Source: Laguncularia racemosa (lineage: Eukaryota; Streptophyta; Magnoliopsida; Myrtales; Combretaceae). From it: a stretch of 64,000 bases of DNA. The DNA lies in assembly GCA_037954665.1 (NCBI GenBank), contig JBBMOL010000096.1, positions 558,001 to 622,000 of the forward strand, read 5' to 3'. The notes below the pieces were generated by a model. That model was not told the DNA's origin and did no database searches. It was given only the letters and a program-made list of their open reading frames with translations. Below are positions 36,064-47,607 of this stretch, piece after piece (the stretch's first letter is position 1; every line of letters begins with the position of its first letter). Position numbers and translations under genes: made by a program.

Positions 36064-37470
36064 CTCATATGGGGGGTTTTATCACCCCTACAATCTTTCT
36101 GTAGCAAACAATCTTCTCATTGGGTAGAGCCTTCGTAATCATATCTGATGCATTATCATCGGTGTGAATCTTCTCAAGCTTTAACTGTTTTGACTCTAGC
36201 ACATCCCCGATCTAATGATACTTAACATCAATGTGTTTTGACCTGGAGTGGAACATCGGATTCTTACTGAGATGTATAGCGCTCTGACTATCACAGTACA
36301 GCTTCAGCTCTTCTTACTGTTGACCCAGCTCTTCTAAAAACTTTTTCATCTACAAGACTTCCTTGTAGGCTTCTGTTACAGCAATATACTCAGCCTCAGT
36401 AGTGGAAAGTTTAACACACTTCTGTAACTTAGATTGCCTGGACACTGCTCCCCCTGCATAAGTAATTAGGTAACCTGAAGTGGATTTCCTAGAATCCAAA
36501 TCACCAGCCATGTCAGCATCTGAAAACCCCTCTAGTGCAGATTTATAGTCACCGCCAAACTGTAAACATAACTTGGAAGTGCCCCTGAGATATCTGAGAA
36601 TCCACTTAACTGCTATCTAGTGCTCTTTGCTTGGATTTAAGAGATAGGGACTCACCACGCCTACAGCATGAGCAATGTCATGCCTGGTACACACCATGGC
36701 ATACATAAGACTTCCCATTGCTGAAGCATATGGGACTTTCTTCATATGTTCCTTGTCCGCCTCACTAATAACCACAACTTCTGGCTCTTCCTATCTCTAA
36801 TAATCCTCATACCCAGAATTTGGCTGGCGGGTCCTAAGTCTTTCATGGAGAAAGACTTACTCAATGCAATCTTTAGTTCTTTGATCTGCTTGGCATCCCT
36901 GCCAATAATCAGCATATCATCTACATAAAGTAGCAATATAATAAACTCACCACTGGTTAACTTCTTAATAAAGACACAATGGTTTGTAGCAGTCCTGATA
37001 TAACCCTAATCAATCATGAAGGACTCAAACTTCTTGTACCTCTGCCTTGGAGCTTGTTTCAATCCGTATAAACTTTTCTTCAATTTGCAAACAAGATTCT
37101 CCTTCCCCTTGATCTTGAACCCTTCAGGCTGCTCCATATAAATCTCTTCCTCTAGATTACCATGAAGGAATGTTGTCTTCACATCCATCTGCTCAACCTC
37201 TAGATTCATTCTAGCAGCAATACTGAGCACAACCCTATTAGATGACATCTTCACCATTGGTGAGAAAATCTCTTCAAAATTGACCCCCTTCTTCTGACTG
37301 AACCCCTTCACAACCAACCTTACCTTGTACCTTGGCTATGAGCTACTTTCATCAGTCTTCAATTTGTACACCCATTTATTTCTTAGAGGTCTCTTGCCTT
37401 TAGGTAGTTCAACTAGCTCATAGGTCTTGTTCTCATGCAAAGATTTGATTTCCTCTTGCATGGCTTTCAC
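36064..37470 (-). pseudogene. Copia reverse transcriptase and RNase H
   Basis: The minus strand gives RT blocks from 37317 (KGFSQKKGVNFEEIFSPM, then LEVEQMDVKTTFLHGNLEEEIYMEQPEGF and LKKSLYGLKQAPRQ), broken by a stop near 37004. The intact catalytic YVDD motif is in MLLYVDDMLIIG (about 36936-36901). RNase H follows to about 36090 with STTEAEYIA (near 36395) and CDSQSAIHLSKNP (near 36290-36260), and several stops. Confidence 0.92.
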
Positions 37471-38555
37471 TCATTCTTTCTTCTTGTCATGAGTCATTGC
37501 TTCCTCATTACATTCAAGTTCTCCCCCATCAGTAATCATCACATACTCATCTGAACTATACCTCACTGATGGTCTTCTATCTCTAGAAGATCTCTTCACC
37601 TCAGCCTGGTGCTGTGGCTCTTGTAACTCATTACCTGTGTCCTCCACAGTTCTTCCATTAGTAAGATCAGATAAAGGTGCATGATCTAAATTTGTGGGAA
37701 TCTGACCTGAGGATGCTATCTTCTCAGTCTTTTCCATATCTTCAATTCTCTAGTCTTCTATGAAAACCACATCTCTGCTCCTGATAATCTTCTTATCAAT
37801 AGGATCCCACAATTTGTACCTATACTCATCATGTGCATATCCAAGGAAAATACATTGCTTGGAGTTGGCATCAAGCTTTGCTCTCTCATCCTTTGGAATA
37901 TGCACAAATGCCCTACAACCAAAACTTGTAAGTGATTGTAAGAAATATCTTTACCTGTCCAAACCTTCTCTGGGATATCACCATCCAGAGCATATGAGGG
38001 AGATAGATTTATCAAATCAACTGCTGTTCTCATCGCTTCACCCCAAAATGACTTAGGCAACTTGGCCTGAGATAACATGCACTTCACTCTCTCAATGATA
38101 GTGCGATTCATTCGCTTTGCAACGCCATTCTGTTGTGGGGTCTTTGGAACAATATTTTCTAATTTTATCCCATGGTCAACATAGTACTGTTCAAATGGGC
38201 CTCTGTACTCCCCACCATTATCAGCCCTGACACAAATCAACTTCATGCTGGTCTTACGCTCCACTCTAGAGTGAAACTGTTTGAATACATTCAAAACCTG
38301 ATCTTTGGACTTCAAGGCATATGTCTAAAGCTTCCTAGAGTGATCGTCAATAAATGTAACAAAATACATTACACCACCCATTGTCAAATCCTTCATATAA
38401 CACACATCTGTATGAACCAATCTAATATATGAGCTTTTCTACTAGGTGTATTTCTCTGAAAACTAACTCTGTGTTGTTTACTAGCAAAACAGTCAGTGCA
38501 TGGTTTTAAAGAAGTACCTTTCAAATCTGGTAGAAGCTTCTTCTTCATAAGCATC
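37471..38555 (-). pseudogene. Copia integrase
   Basis: The 38315-37758 frame shows RADNGGEYRGPF (second catalytic Asp) and PQQNGVAKRMNRT. The position that should hold the catalytic Glu (AERMNRT) is Lys (codon on plus 38115-38117), a GAG-to-AAG change that should abolish integrase activity. The linker to RT (37737-37471) has the usual RRPSVRYSSDEYV. The zinc-binding start (MWHRQLGHMSEKG) lies near 38600 in the upstream frame. Confidence 0.9.
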
Positions 38556-39886
38556 TAGAGCCCTTTCTCACTCATGTGCCCAAGCTGTCTGTGCCACATC
38601 TCTACAGTAGCATCATCGGTCAAGTTCAATTCCGCTTTACTTAGCTTTGCTGACATTAAGTAAAGTGTGTTATCCTTTCTTCCTTTTGCTACAATTAGAG
38701 ACCCTTTGGTGAGCTTCCAACTACCATCACCAAAGTAACTATGAAAGCCTTCATCATCTAATTTTCCTGCTGAGATCAGGTTCAGGCGAATATCTGGTAC
38801 ATGTCTCACATCCTTGAGAACGAGTTTACAACATGTATTAGTTTCCAAGATGATGCTCCCAATGCCTGTAATCCTTGAGGTTTCATTATTTCCCATCTTA
38901 ACATTGCCATAATCACCAGCAATGTAGGATAAGAAAAACTCACCATGTGCTGTCACATGAAAGGAGGCACCAGAATCAACTACCAAGTCACTGTCATGAC
39001 CTGCAAGACTAATACAACCCTCATCCCATGTAACCACTATCTCACCATCTATTGCTGCAGTGGTATCTTCATCCGAATCATCACCCTTTCCTTGCTTTTT
39101 CTTCCATAGTCTGCATTCCTTCTTGTAATGTCTTGGCTTGTCACAATAAAAACATTTAATTTTCTTTTTGCCTCTTAACTTGAATCTCCCCTTTGACTTA
39201 TCTGCTCTGTCAGATTTATCATTCTTTCCTATGTTCTTGCTTCTACCCCTTCTATCATACTTGTCTGTGACAAGTGCTCTAGAATCAGAACCAGTACCCA
39301 AATCTTTCCTTCTGGCCTCTTCATTGATTAAACTGTCCTTAACCATAGACAACGTCTACGTTCCATCTGGAGCTGAATTACTAATCGATACTACAAGAGT
39401 TTCCCAACTCTTAGGTAATGAGCTCAACAATAGGAGTGCTTGGATCTCATCCTCAAGCACAAGCTTCATAGCAGTCAGTTGATTCATAAGTCCTTGAAAA
39501 TCATTCAAATGCTTTGACATATTCGAGCCTTCCCTGTATTTCAAGTTAACTACCCTTCTTATCAAAGAAGTTTTATTCAAATCAGTTTGCCTCTCATACA
39601 TCAACTTTAGTTTCTTCCATAGAACATCAGCCCTAGTCTCCTAAGTAACATGATGATACACGCTCTGATCAACCCACTATCTAATATACCCTACAGTTTT
39701 CCTATGTAGTATCAACCACTCTGCATCAGATTTATCCTGTGACTTTGTAGCATCACCACCCAAAGGCAAATACAAATCTTTGCAGTATAACAGATCTTCC
39801 ATCATCAACTTCCAAATAGAGTAATTAGAGGAATTAAGTTTAATCATCGTACTTGAAGATTCAGCCATGTCTGTGATTGAAAACAC
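38556..39886 (-). pseudogene. Copia gag and protease
   Basis: Gag starts near 39868 (MAESSSTMIKLNSSNY). It is interrupted by stops near 39677 and 39355, with the block KHLNDFQGLMNQLTAMKLVLEDEIQALLLLSSLP in between. A CCHC knuckle, CFYCDKPRHYKKEC, is present with Arg in place of the usual Gly before His. The protease carries its active site as VVDSGASFH (about 38980-38950), followed by RHVPDIRLNLISAGKLDDEG. The first half of the integrase zinc finger ends this frame. Confidence 0.92.
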
Positions 39887-39940
39887 AAAACCCTAACTTC
39901 AATTTGTAGCGAAAACCTAATTTTCTTATTGAAACCTGGT

Positions 39941-39952
39941 GCTTTGATACCA
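39941..39952 (-). other. Primer-binding site of the copia element
   Basis: On the minus strand TGGTATCAAAGC follows the LTR end by two bases, one change from the Met-tRNA site TGGTATCAGAGC. Confidence 0.8.
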
Positions 39953-39954
39953 CT

Positions 39955-40662
39955 TGTTAGGAAAAAGAAAAGATCCGAACTTTTCCTCTTGTCTGTGTGA
40001 TTCACAATTGAAACAAACAACAATCAATAATAAGATGTGGAAATAAAAACAATCAACATCAGGGATTTACGTGGAAAACCCCAATTTGGGGAAAAACCAC
40101 CGGACCGTCGCACACAAATTCTTCCACTATCAAAGTAATGGGTTACACACTTCTTCACTAGTCTCACTAGTGGATTACTCAGTCTCACCACAAATCGGTG
40201 GATCAAATACAACTGATTTCCCTCTCTAGAACTCTCTCTAAGTTTAGGAATCACCTCTTTGTGTTTATGCCTCTTGTGTTTTCGTTTTTCCAACCCCTTA
40301 CTCACAAAGGAATACCACTATATATATATATATATATAGTTCTACCTGCCAAAAAATAGACAGCCGACTTAGGACTTACGCTGGCACAAAAGCCGGCGGC
40401 CTTGAACTCTAACGTTGGCGGCCTTTAGCCGGCGTTCAAAAAACAACAACAACAACAACAATTTGTTGTTGAAGGCCGGCAGCTTATATATTATAGATTG
40501 GCGGTGGTCCAATCTAGGCTGGCGGCCTTGAGCCGACCTAAGCCCAGTTTCGCTTGATTTCGACGATTTCCTTCAAGCTGAACAACATTGCATCCAAGTA
40601 TATCTCATGTACTTAGGATACCCTTGGTATAGACCCATATGTGTTGGATCTATACCCCAACA
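39955..40662 (-). repeat. 5' LTR of the copia element
   Basis: 708 bp, starting TGTTAGG and ending CCCCAACA. The TSD CAAAG follows at 40663-40667. It differs from the left LTR by scattered transitions and a longer AAC run (about 40440-40460). Confidence 0.95.
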
Positions 40663-40667
40663 CAAAG

Positions 40668-43457
40668 GACTGCATAGTCAATGGTTGTCGGTAGGGTAAG
40701 CTAGAATACTTTCTAAACATTAAAGAGACCGATCTATCATGTGAGTAGAACAGTCAACAGAGGCACTCTTGTAGTGATACATTTAATATATAACAAGCGA
40801 TATTCCATAATTGAGGAAGCTATAACACAGTTATCTTCTTGAGGCAAAAGAAGGATTCAATTTCGAAGGCCTTATTTAATTTCTTTAATCCTATCTAACA
40901 AACTTACAGAAACTAGATGGAACCAAAACAATCTCCTTATGCGATTAGGTTGAGTTGTTCGCCCCAAAACATTGTACTAAGGATTGGGTCCAAGTTCAAG
41001 CAATGGATGTGCCTAGTTTCGCACCTCATGAAGATTCAGAAGTTCCTTCAATTATAGGTAAATGCTTAAAAAGATTATCTATTTATAGAAAAGGTTTTGT
41101 AAAAGCTTATACTCTTTTTGGAGCATTTTCCAATGGGTTGGAGTATTTTAACCGAGCTCTCGTGTGGCTGAAGCCAGGGCATATGAGGAACCATTAATTG
41201 GATGAGCTAATTGTGTTGCTTCAACACCATTGTTGCAGTCCTTGGCATTCCAATCGCATTCACGAGATTGTTATCCTTATCTTGTTGCCAGAGAAATTGG
41301 AGCACATACTCATATATACGAAGCATTAAAACATAAAAAGTTTGGCTGCTCATATCTAAAATAGAAAATTTATTTATTTCATTTGAACCTGCACTGACTT
41401 TCAAGTATGGAATAACGATATAGATTAGGCCCTTTAAAATATTAGGACATAGGTAACTACTATATTCATAGAACCATTGATTTTAATAATATATTTATTT
41501 TTTGGATATGATTAATACGATATAGATTAGGCCCTTTAAAATATTAGGACATAGGTAACTACTAGAAGAGATGAGTAGACTGCACAAAATTAGATCTACA
41601 AAACACTTGGAAAGCCTTTGCATATACACCTATTAAGCAAGCGCTATTACGTAAGTATGACAAAATGGAGAGTAATACTTTCCTACAAATAATACCAAAA
41701 ACTGCTCAAGCTTTCACTGTTGGAGAGTCTCACTGAGCAATCTATCGGTACGTTTGGCTCTCCAAAGAGGTTCAAAACGGACACAGCTTCCTCTTTCATT
41801 TTACTAGGGCTAGAGAGGGTTACTCCATCAACAGTGACTGGGGTTTTATGGAGTTTCTATTTTCTCGCTGCTTTAGTACCTAAAAAAGAAAAAAATGAAG
41901 GTGTTTCTCTCCCCAAGTTTTAACCAATTAATTCTCACTTTTCATCTGAGCGAGCTCTTCTCAGCATGATGTAAGAGGTAAAACTTCACATGAGCTCTGT
42001 GTTCTTCTTCCTACGCATCGGAGCTGGAAGTAAAGCTTTACCTATTAACTTCTTGTATAGCCAACAAGAGATCCTTCTCCCTTGTAGGTAAGTCTGAAAA
42101 TTCAGACTTCTCAACTTTTTGAGTTCCACTTTGACGGACTTAAACATGGGAGTCCCAACAACTTGACATTCCCACTCGCTTTAGGATGGATTTGAAAGTC
42201 AGGAAGTTGACTCCAAAATTAAAGTATCTAAATGGGGTTTTCCTTGCGTTTGCACCAAATGGAAATTTACTAAGGCTGGCATGAAATTCCAGGGAGAGTA
42301 AAGAAGCCATTAGCGTTCGAGAAAAAGGCTGCTGAGAACTTGATCAAGCTTGCAATGATTTTAGTTACTACTTGTTTGTTTGTTTGTTTGTTTCTGATAT
42401 AAGCCTTCCATATTGAGAGAGCGAATAAATCAAAGAGTTGGATCTTTATGGCTACTCTTACCTAACAAATTAAAATCTGAAATAGAGGACGTCATTATGT
42501 TCAAAGCGGGTGAACTTCCAATGTACTGGGAAGTCCCTCTCATTTCCACGAGATTGAGTAGACATGACTGGTCGGGATCGGTCAGTAGAATTCTCCATAA
42601 ACTTATCATTGAAATAGTAAATATTTGTCTTAAGCCAGGAGACTAAAACTTATCAAATCAGTTGTTTCTTGAATGTCGGTTTATTGGCTTTCATCTACTA
42701 TGGCACACAAGTCCTTGAAATGGTGGTCACTCGAGTAAAACTCAAATCAAGATTGCTTGGGACCAGATTCCTGTGCCTAAGGGGGAGGAAGGATGTGAAG
42801 TTAGATAATTTTATTTTGTTTTTTCCTGCATGGAATAGAGCGCTTAAGCAAATGACATGTATTTGGATTACGATTATAGCCCATGGCTAGCTAAGTATGA
42901 TTATGTCTCTGCAAACTTTTTTAAGTGCCAAGACGTCTTTTGAATGCTCATTTATGCCCATGAAAAAGGCTGCTCTAACTTAAGCTAAAGATGATGGACA
43001 AATTTGGGTGGAGGACAGGTGCTACCATTCTATTATCTCTCTTGACGGCTGGTAAGTGTAAAACTACACACTTATTCTACCGGATTCTCCACAAATCATA
43101 TGTGATTCAAGCTAAAAATGAGTAAATTGCACTTGATTTAATGTGCAACTCACATATAATTGATTAATACAAATAAATAATTACTTTTTGTCAATTCTAG
43201 CATAAATATTTAATATTATTTCATCCCTTTTTGTAGGTCCAGAGCTATCGCTCAGATAATAGCCCCATGTCATTTAGGTGGTAGAAGGAAAATAGGGATT
43301 GCACATGAAGCATGCTTACTAGCTAGATGGTAGGCACAGAATCGATCGGCCAGTAGTACCAACACTCCATTGTCTTAACATAGCATTTAGAGAGTAGTGA
43401 TAGTGCAGAAACGCCATTTCACCCCTAGTTACAATGCCAGCAAAGCAGTTAAGCTGG
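40668..43457. other. Unexplained stretch between copia and gypsy-2
   Basis: No protein family is recognised. Base composition between about 41640 and 43000 looks less AT-rich than its surroundings, with several medium open frames (40955-41197, 41720-41923, 42413-42646, 42669-42890) on the plus strand, none with visible motifs. Organellar DNA transferred to the nucleus is one possibility, but I could not match it to any organelle gene. An exact 48-bp direct repeat lies at 41415-41564. Confidence 0.35.
41415..41564. repeat. Exact 48-bp direct repeat, 102 bp apart
   Basis: ACGATATAGATTAGGCCCTT through GGTAACTACTA occurs at 41415-41462 and again, base for base, at 41517-41564. The 54 bp between them are unrelated AT-rich DNA. 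The identity implies a recent local duplication. Confidence 0.9.
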
Positions 43458-45381
43458 TGTAATGCTTCAAAACTCGGGCATACTATAGCTCGTAACATGT
43501 TCTTATTATATAAGGACACGTTAAGGCTCTGAAACTATTATGATACCATTTAAAACCATAAATCATGTAAACTCAATCCAATATATTTAATACTACCAAT
43601 ATGATATAAATATATCCTAAACCATCTTTCAAATCTTGAAACAAGTTTAACCTTAAATTCATGTTCAACATCTAACACAGTGGAATAATTATAAAGCTCT
43701 AGTCTATTTTTCTTTCAAATGTTTTAATAGCCACTACATATATGTAACTCAACTCCTACTAAATCTAATTTTCATAATAGTAATGGAAATCTTCCTCTTC
43801 CCTCTCTTATGTATTCATTCCCATTGCTTCTCCTTGGTTATCTATTTCTTCATTACTTGCATTTAAAAAAAATAATCCTAAAGGGGTGAGCCAATGCCTA
43901 GTATATATAACGCAAGCACACATGTATGAACAAATAGGAGCTTGATTCACATGCATTATGCATAACTTAAACAGTAAGCAGCCAATTCATGATATTTTTA
44001 AGTCCACAAGCAACAATAGGGTACTCATGATCCCCTCAACACACTTAAATTTAATTATTGGATTGGTGATGTGAACTGCTACTACGGGCCTTACACTCAT
44101 GAATACTTAACTCTTAAACTTGGTGATGGGAACTGCCTCTATAGACTATACACTCATGAATACTTAAACCTTAAACTTGGTGATGAAAACTGTCACTATG
44201 GGCCTCACACCCAAGAACATTATGGGCCTTACGCCCATGAACATTATGGGCCCCTCACTCATGAACACTTAACCCTTAAACTTGGTGATAAGAACTACCA
44301 CTATGGGCATTACACTCATGAACACTTAAACCTTAAAGTAGCTCAAATCATTTTTAAGCACGACTTCACTAGGAACAGTGTCACATAAAGATTATTGGGG
44401 TGCTCCATAGGGATTTGCCACTATAGGCCCCTAAGTCAAGCCAAACATATATAGCACACACTTAACTAGTCATTTAATTAATCCATTTCAATGCATATAT
44501 ACTAACTTAAACAAGCACAAGTCAACAAACAAGTTACATGTACCTAGATTGCAAAATTTTGATTTCCTCACACTTTTATAGCCTCATTATTCCTCTAAAC
44601 CTATACATGTTCCTAATTACATGTTCTTAGAATTGTATCTCAACTAAGTAAAACAAATAAGGTATGTTTTAACTCAACACGACCATGTTGGACGCTGTGT
44701 AAATTGATACAGGACAATACATGGTCGTGCTAGTGGCTATGTACCTTACTATGTATTTTATATTTTGACATGGGCTGAGATACAACCATATTGGAAGGTT
44801 GTGTATCTTTCTATAAAGTCTAGTTTTAACATGGAGTGAGACATGATCATGTATCTTTTTGTGCCACTTCACGAACATTAATTTTTCTTTCTCTTGATTC
44901 ATTCCAATTCTAAAATCCTTTGATCCTAGGTATAATTTAATCCTAATACTTGCAATCTCGAATTCAAATTACATATATTAGATTACTTACTTCTCAAATC
45001 CTATGAATCAAACCCTTAATTGGTTGATTTCCGTGCTTGTCTCGTTCCTTCCTCAATCTAATTTCTAATGAAATCAAGTAGCAACAATTGTTTTAACCTC
45101 AAATTCTATATTTGTGGCTACTACTTATAATCATAGAAATCCTTACCTCGTTGATGAATTTCCCCTTAGTCACCTTTGTATTCTCCAAAGAGGGTTTGTC
45201 TCTTTTTCTTACTTTGTCACTATGAAAAGTGGCAAAAGGAAGCGTTTTAGGTCAACATGGAGTATTTATACCATGACCATAAAAAGACAAAATTGCCCCC
45301 CAATTCTTAGGATATTTATGCTTTGTCTTTAATTATATTTTATAATAAATATTACATAATTACAATTTTAGGGTATTTACA
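43458..45381 (-). repeat. 3' LTR of gypsy-2
   Basis: It starts TGTAATGCTTC and ends GGTATTTACA. The purine tract beyond (minus-strand AAGGAGGAAGAA, plus 45382 onward) marks the inner edge. On the minus strand GGTATAAATACTCC (plus about 45261-45274) is a TATA candidate. The first 590 bp align with the truncated right LTR at 57978-58556. A 66-bp tandem array is inside. Confidence 0.88.
44065..44340. repeat. Tandem array of about 66-bp units in the gypsy-2 LTR
   Basis: About four copies of a unit containing CACTCATGAA-ACTTAA-CCTTAAACTTGGTGATG and AACTG-CACTATGGGCC. A shorter sub-unit (CATTATGGGCCT-ACCC) is repeated in the middle. The array is open in one frame but has no protein features. Confidence 0.85.
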
Positions 45382-47412
45382 TTCTTCCTCCTTATAAAAA
45401 CTTTTGTCTTTGAAAGTACCTAATTCTAAAAGAGTTCTGGATACTTCTTTCTCATCTCCTCTTCCAATTTTTATATCGCTTCTCATTCGGTTTGGTTTGT
45501 CCATTGTACCTTAACACTTGTTCTTTTGTATCAACAACTCTTATTAGTCTTTCCACATAAGATAAGTTTGGTTACACATTCAATGGCTTCAAAGCCACTA
45601 TTTGTTATGGGTAAAGTACATGCTTCTTTAGCATGGATACACGAAGCACATCATGTACCTCAACTAAACTTGGTGGGAGAGTTAACTTGTAAGCTATAGT
45701 ACCCACTCTTTCAAAGATCTCTAATGGGCCTACATATCTCGGGTTTAACTTCCCTATCAAGCTAAACCTGATCACCCATTTGGTTAGAGAAATTCTTAAT
45801 AAGATCCTGTCTCCTACTTAGAATTCCAAAGGGTGTCTTCTCTTATCTACATAATTCTTTTGCTCCATTTGTATCTTCTATCCAATTAACTTCACCTTAT
45901 CCACTACCTCTTGGACTAATTTTAGTCTCGACATTTGCTTATCTCCCGCTTCATCTCAATGTAATAAAGATCTGTATCTTTTTCCGTAAAGAGCTTCAGA
46001 AGGAGCCATATGCTATTATTATAGGCAAACTCAATCAGAGGGATATGTTCATTCCAATTACCTCCAAAATCTAATGTAAATGCTCTGAGTAAATCTTCTA
46101 GTATTTGTATAGTCCTCTTAGATTAACCATACATCTAAGGGTAGAATGCAGTGCTGAATTGCAGTTTGGTACCCAAAGCTTGATGTAAATTGCTCCAAAA
46201 TTTTCTTACAAATCTTATGCCTTTATTAAAAGTTATGGTCACTAGCACTTCATGTAATCTAACTATTTCCTCAATATATATCGAGGCTAGTTTCTCTAAT
46301 TTGTATCCAACTCTGATAAGTAGAAAATGAGCAGACTTGATTAACTTGTCCACTATTACTTAAACTGCATCATGTTTCTCTTTAGTATTTGGGAGAGCTG
46401 TAATAAAGTCTATTGTCTCATGCTCTCATTTCCATTGTGGCACTAGAAGAGGCTGTAATTCACTAGCTGGCCTTTGATGTTCTATTCTCATCTATTGGCA
46501 AGTGAGGCATCTAGCTATATACTCAACTATCTCCCTTTTCATGTTCTTCCACCAATAGTGACTCTTCAAGTCCTTATACATTTTAGTGTTTCCAAGGTAT
46601 ATTGTATAGGCTGAGTAATGTACCTCTTTCATTATCTCTCTTTTCAATTCTATATCCCTTGGCACACATGACCTAGTTCCATATCTCAAGAATCCCTCTA
46701 CATCCAAGTTGAATTCCAAAACCTTGTCTTATTCCATTTTGCTATTGATTTCTTGGTTGTTTTTATCTTCTACCTGGCCAATCTTGATTCTATCTCTTAT
46801 GGTTGGCTGTATATATAAAGTAGCCATTTTTGCTCCCACTTATTAAGTTAAAATCTCTAACTTTATTTTATGCAGGTCATCTAATAACTCTCTTTATAAA
46901 GTAATGAGAGTTGCTACATTACCTTGTTTCTTGCTACTAAGGGCATTTGCCACTATATTGGCCTTTCCTGGATGGTCTTAGATTTCCAGGTTATAGTCTT
47001 TGATTAGCTCTAACCATCTTCTTTGCCTCATGTTCGACTCATTCTATGTGATGATGTACTTTAGGCTCTTATGATCAGTGAAGATTCTACGCCTCTATCC
47101 ATACAAGTAGTGCACTTTAAGGCCAATACTACTACTGCCAACTCTAAGTCATGAGTTGGGTAATTCTTCTCATAGGGCTTCAATTAGCAAGATGTATATG
47201 CTATTACTTGCCTACTTTGCATTAACACACATCTTAACCCTTGAATTGCGGCATCACTATATATAGTAAATTCTTCTCTACTCTTAGGTAATGTTAGAAT
47301 TGGTGTTGATATGAGTTTCTCTTTGAGTGTTTGAAAGCTGGCCTCACATCAATCATCCCACTAAAATCTCATGTTTTTCTATGTCAGCCTAGTGAAAGGT
47401 GTTGCTATTTTA
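45382..47412 (-). pseudogene. gypsy-2 RNase H and integrase
   Basis: On the minus strand, RNase H blocks lie at about 47380-46950. The integrase zinc-binding region is at 46719-46492 (HYSAYTIYLGNTKMYKDLKSHYWWKNMKREI...CLTCQ). Core fragments lie at 46353-46135 (RFVRKFWSNLHQALGTKLQFSTAFYP). The C-terminal domain is near 45750. Stops and shifts separate them. The right end at 47412 is the insertion point of gypsy-3. Confidence 0.8.
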
Positions 47413-47607
47413 GAAAACGATACGGAACTTCAGTAAATACGCTTGAGAACCTTTTTTGGATATTATGAACCCTCACAGTAGTAATGCGAAAACCCTCGTA
47501 ATTAATTTGATTCAACCCCTAAGATGGAATACAATTAGGTTTCTCTTAGTTATTAATTAAGAAATTAGAACAAAGGTTTTTTTTTTTAATGGAGAACACT
47601 TCACAAG

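Larger units (their letters stand above)
35348..40662 (-). mobile_element. Complete Ty1/copia LTR retrotransposon, inactivated
   Basis: 5,315 bp. The LTRs (35348-36049 and 39955-40662) start TGTTAGGAAAAAG and end TACCCCAACA on the plus strand. It is flanked by the perfect TSD CAAAG (35343-35347 and 40663-40667). On the minus strand the order is 5' LTR (right), primer site, gag with zinc knuckle, protease, integrase, RT, RNase H, polypurine tract, 3' LTR (left). Integrase before RT defines copia. Protein style (MAESSSTMIKLNSSNYSIWK; YVDDMLI) fits Tork/TNT1-like elements. Stops occur throughout, including at least one in gag, and a catalytic integrase residue is changed, so it is non-autonomous. 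Confidence 0.96.

Noticed and set aside
44065..44340. CRISPR-like repeat array
   Set aside because: Units are contiguous and diverged with no unique spacers, and the genome is a plant's.
44071..44388. 105-codon repetitive protein (HEYLTLKLGDGN units)
   Set aside because: It is the tandem array of the gypsy-2 LTR, open only because the unit length is a multiple of three.
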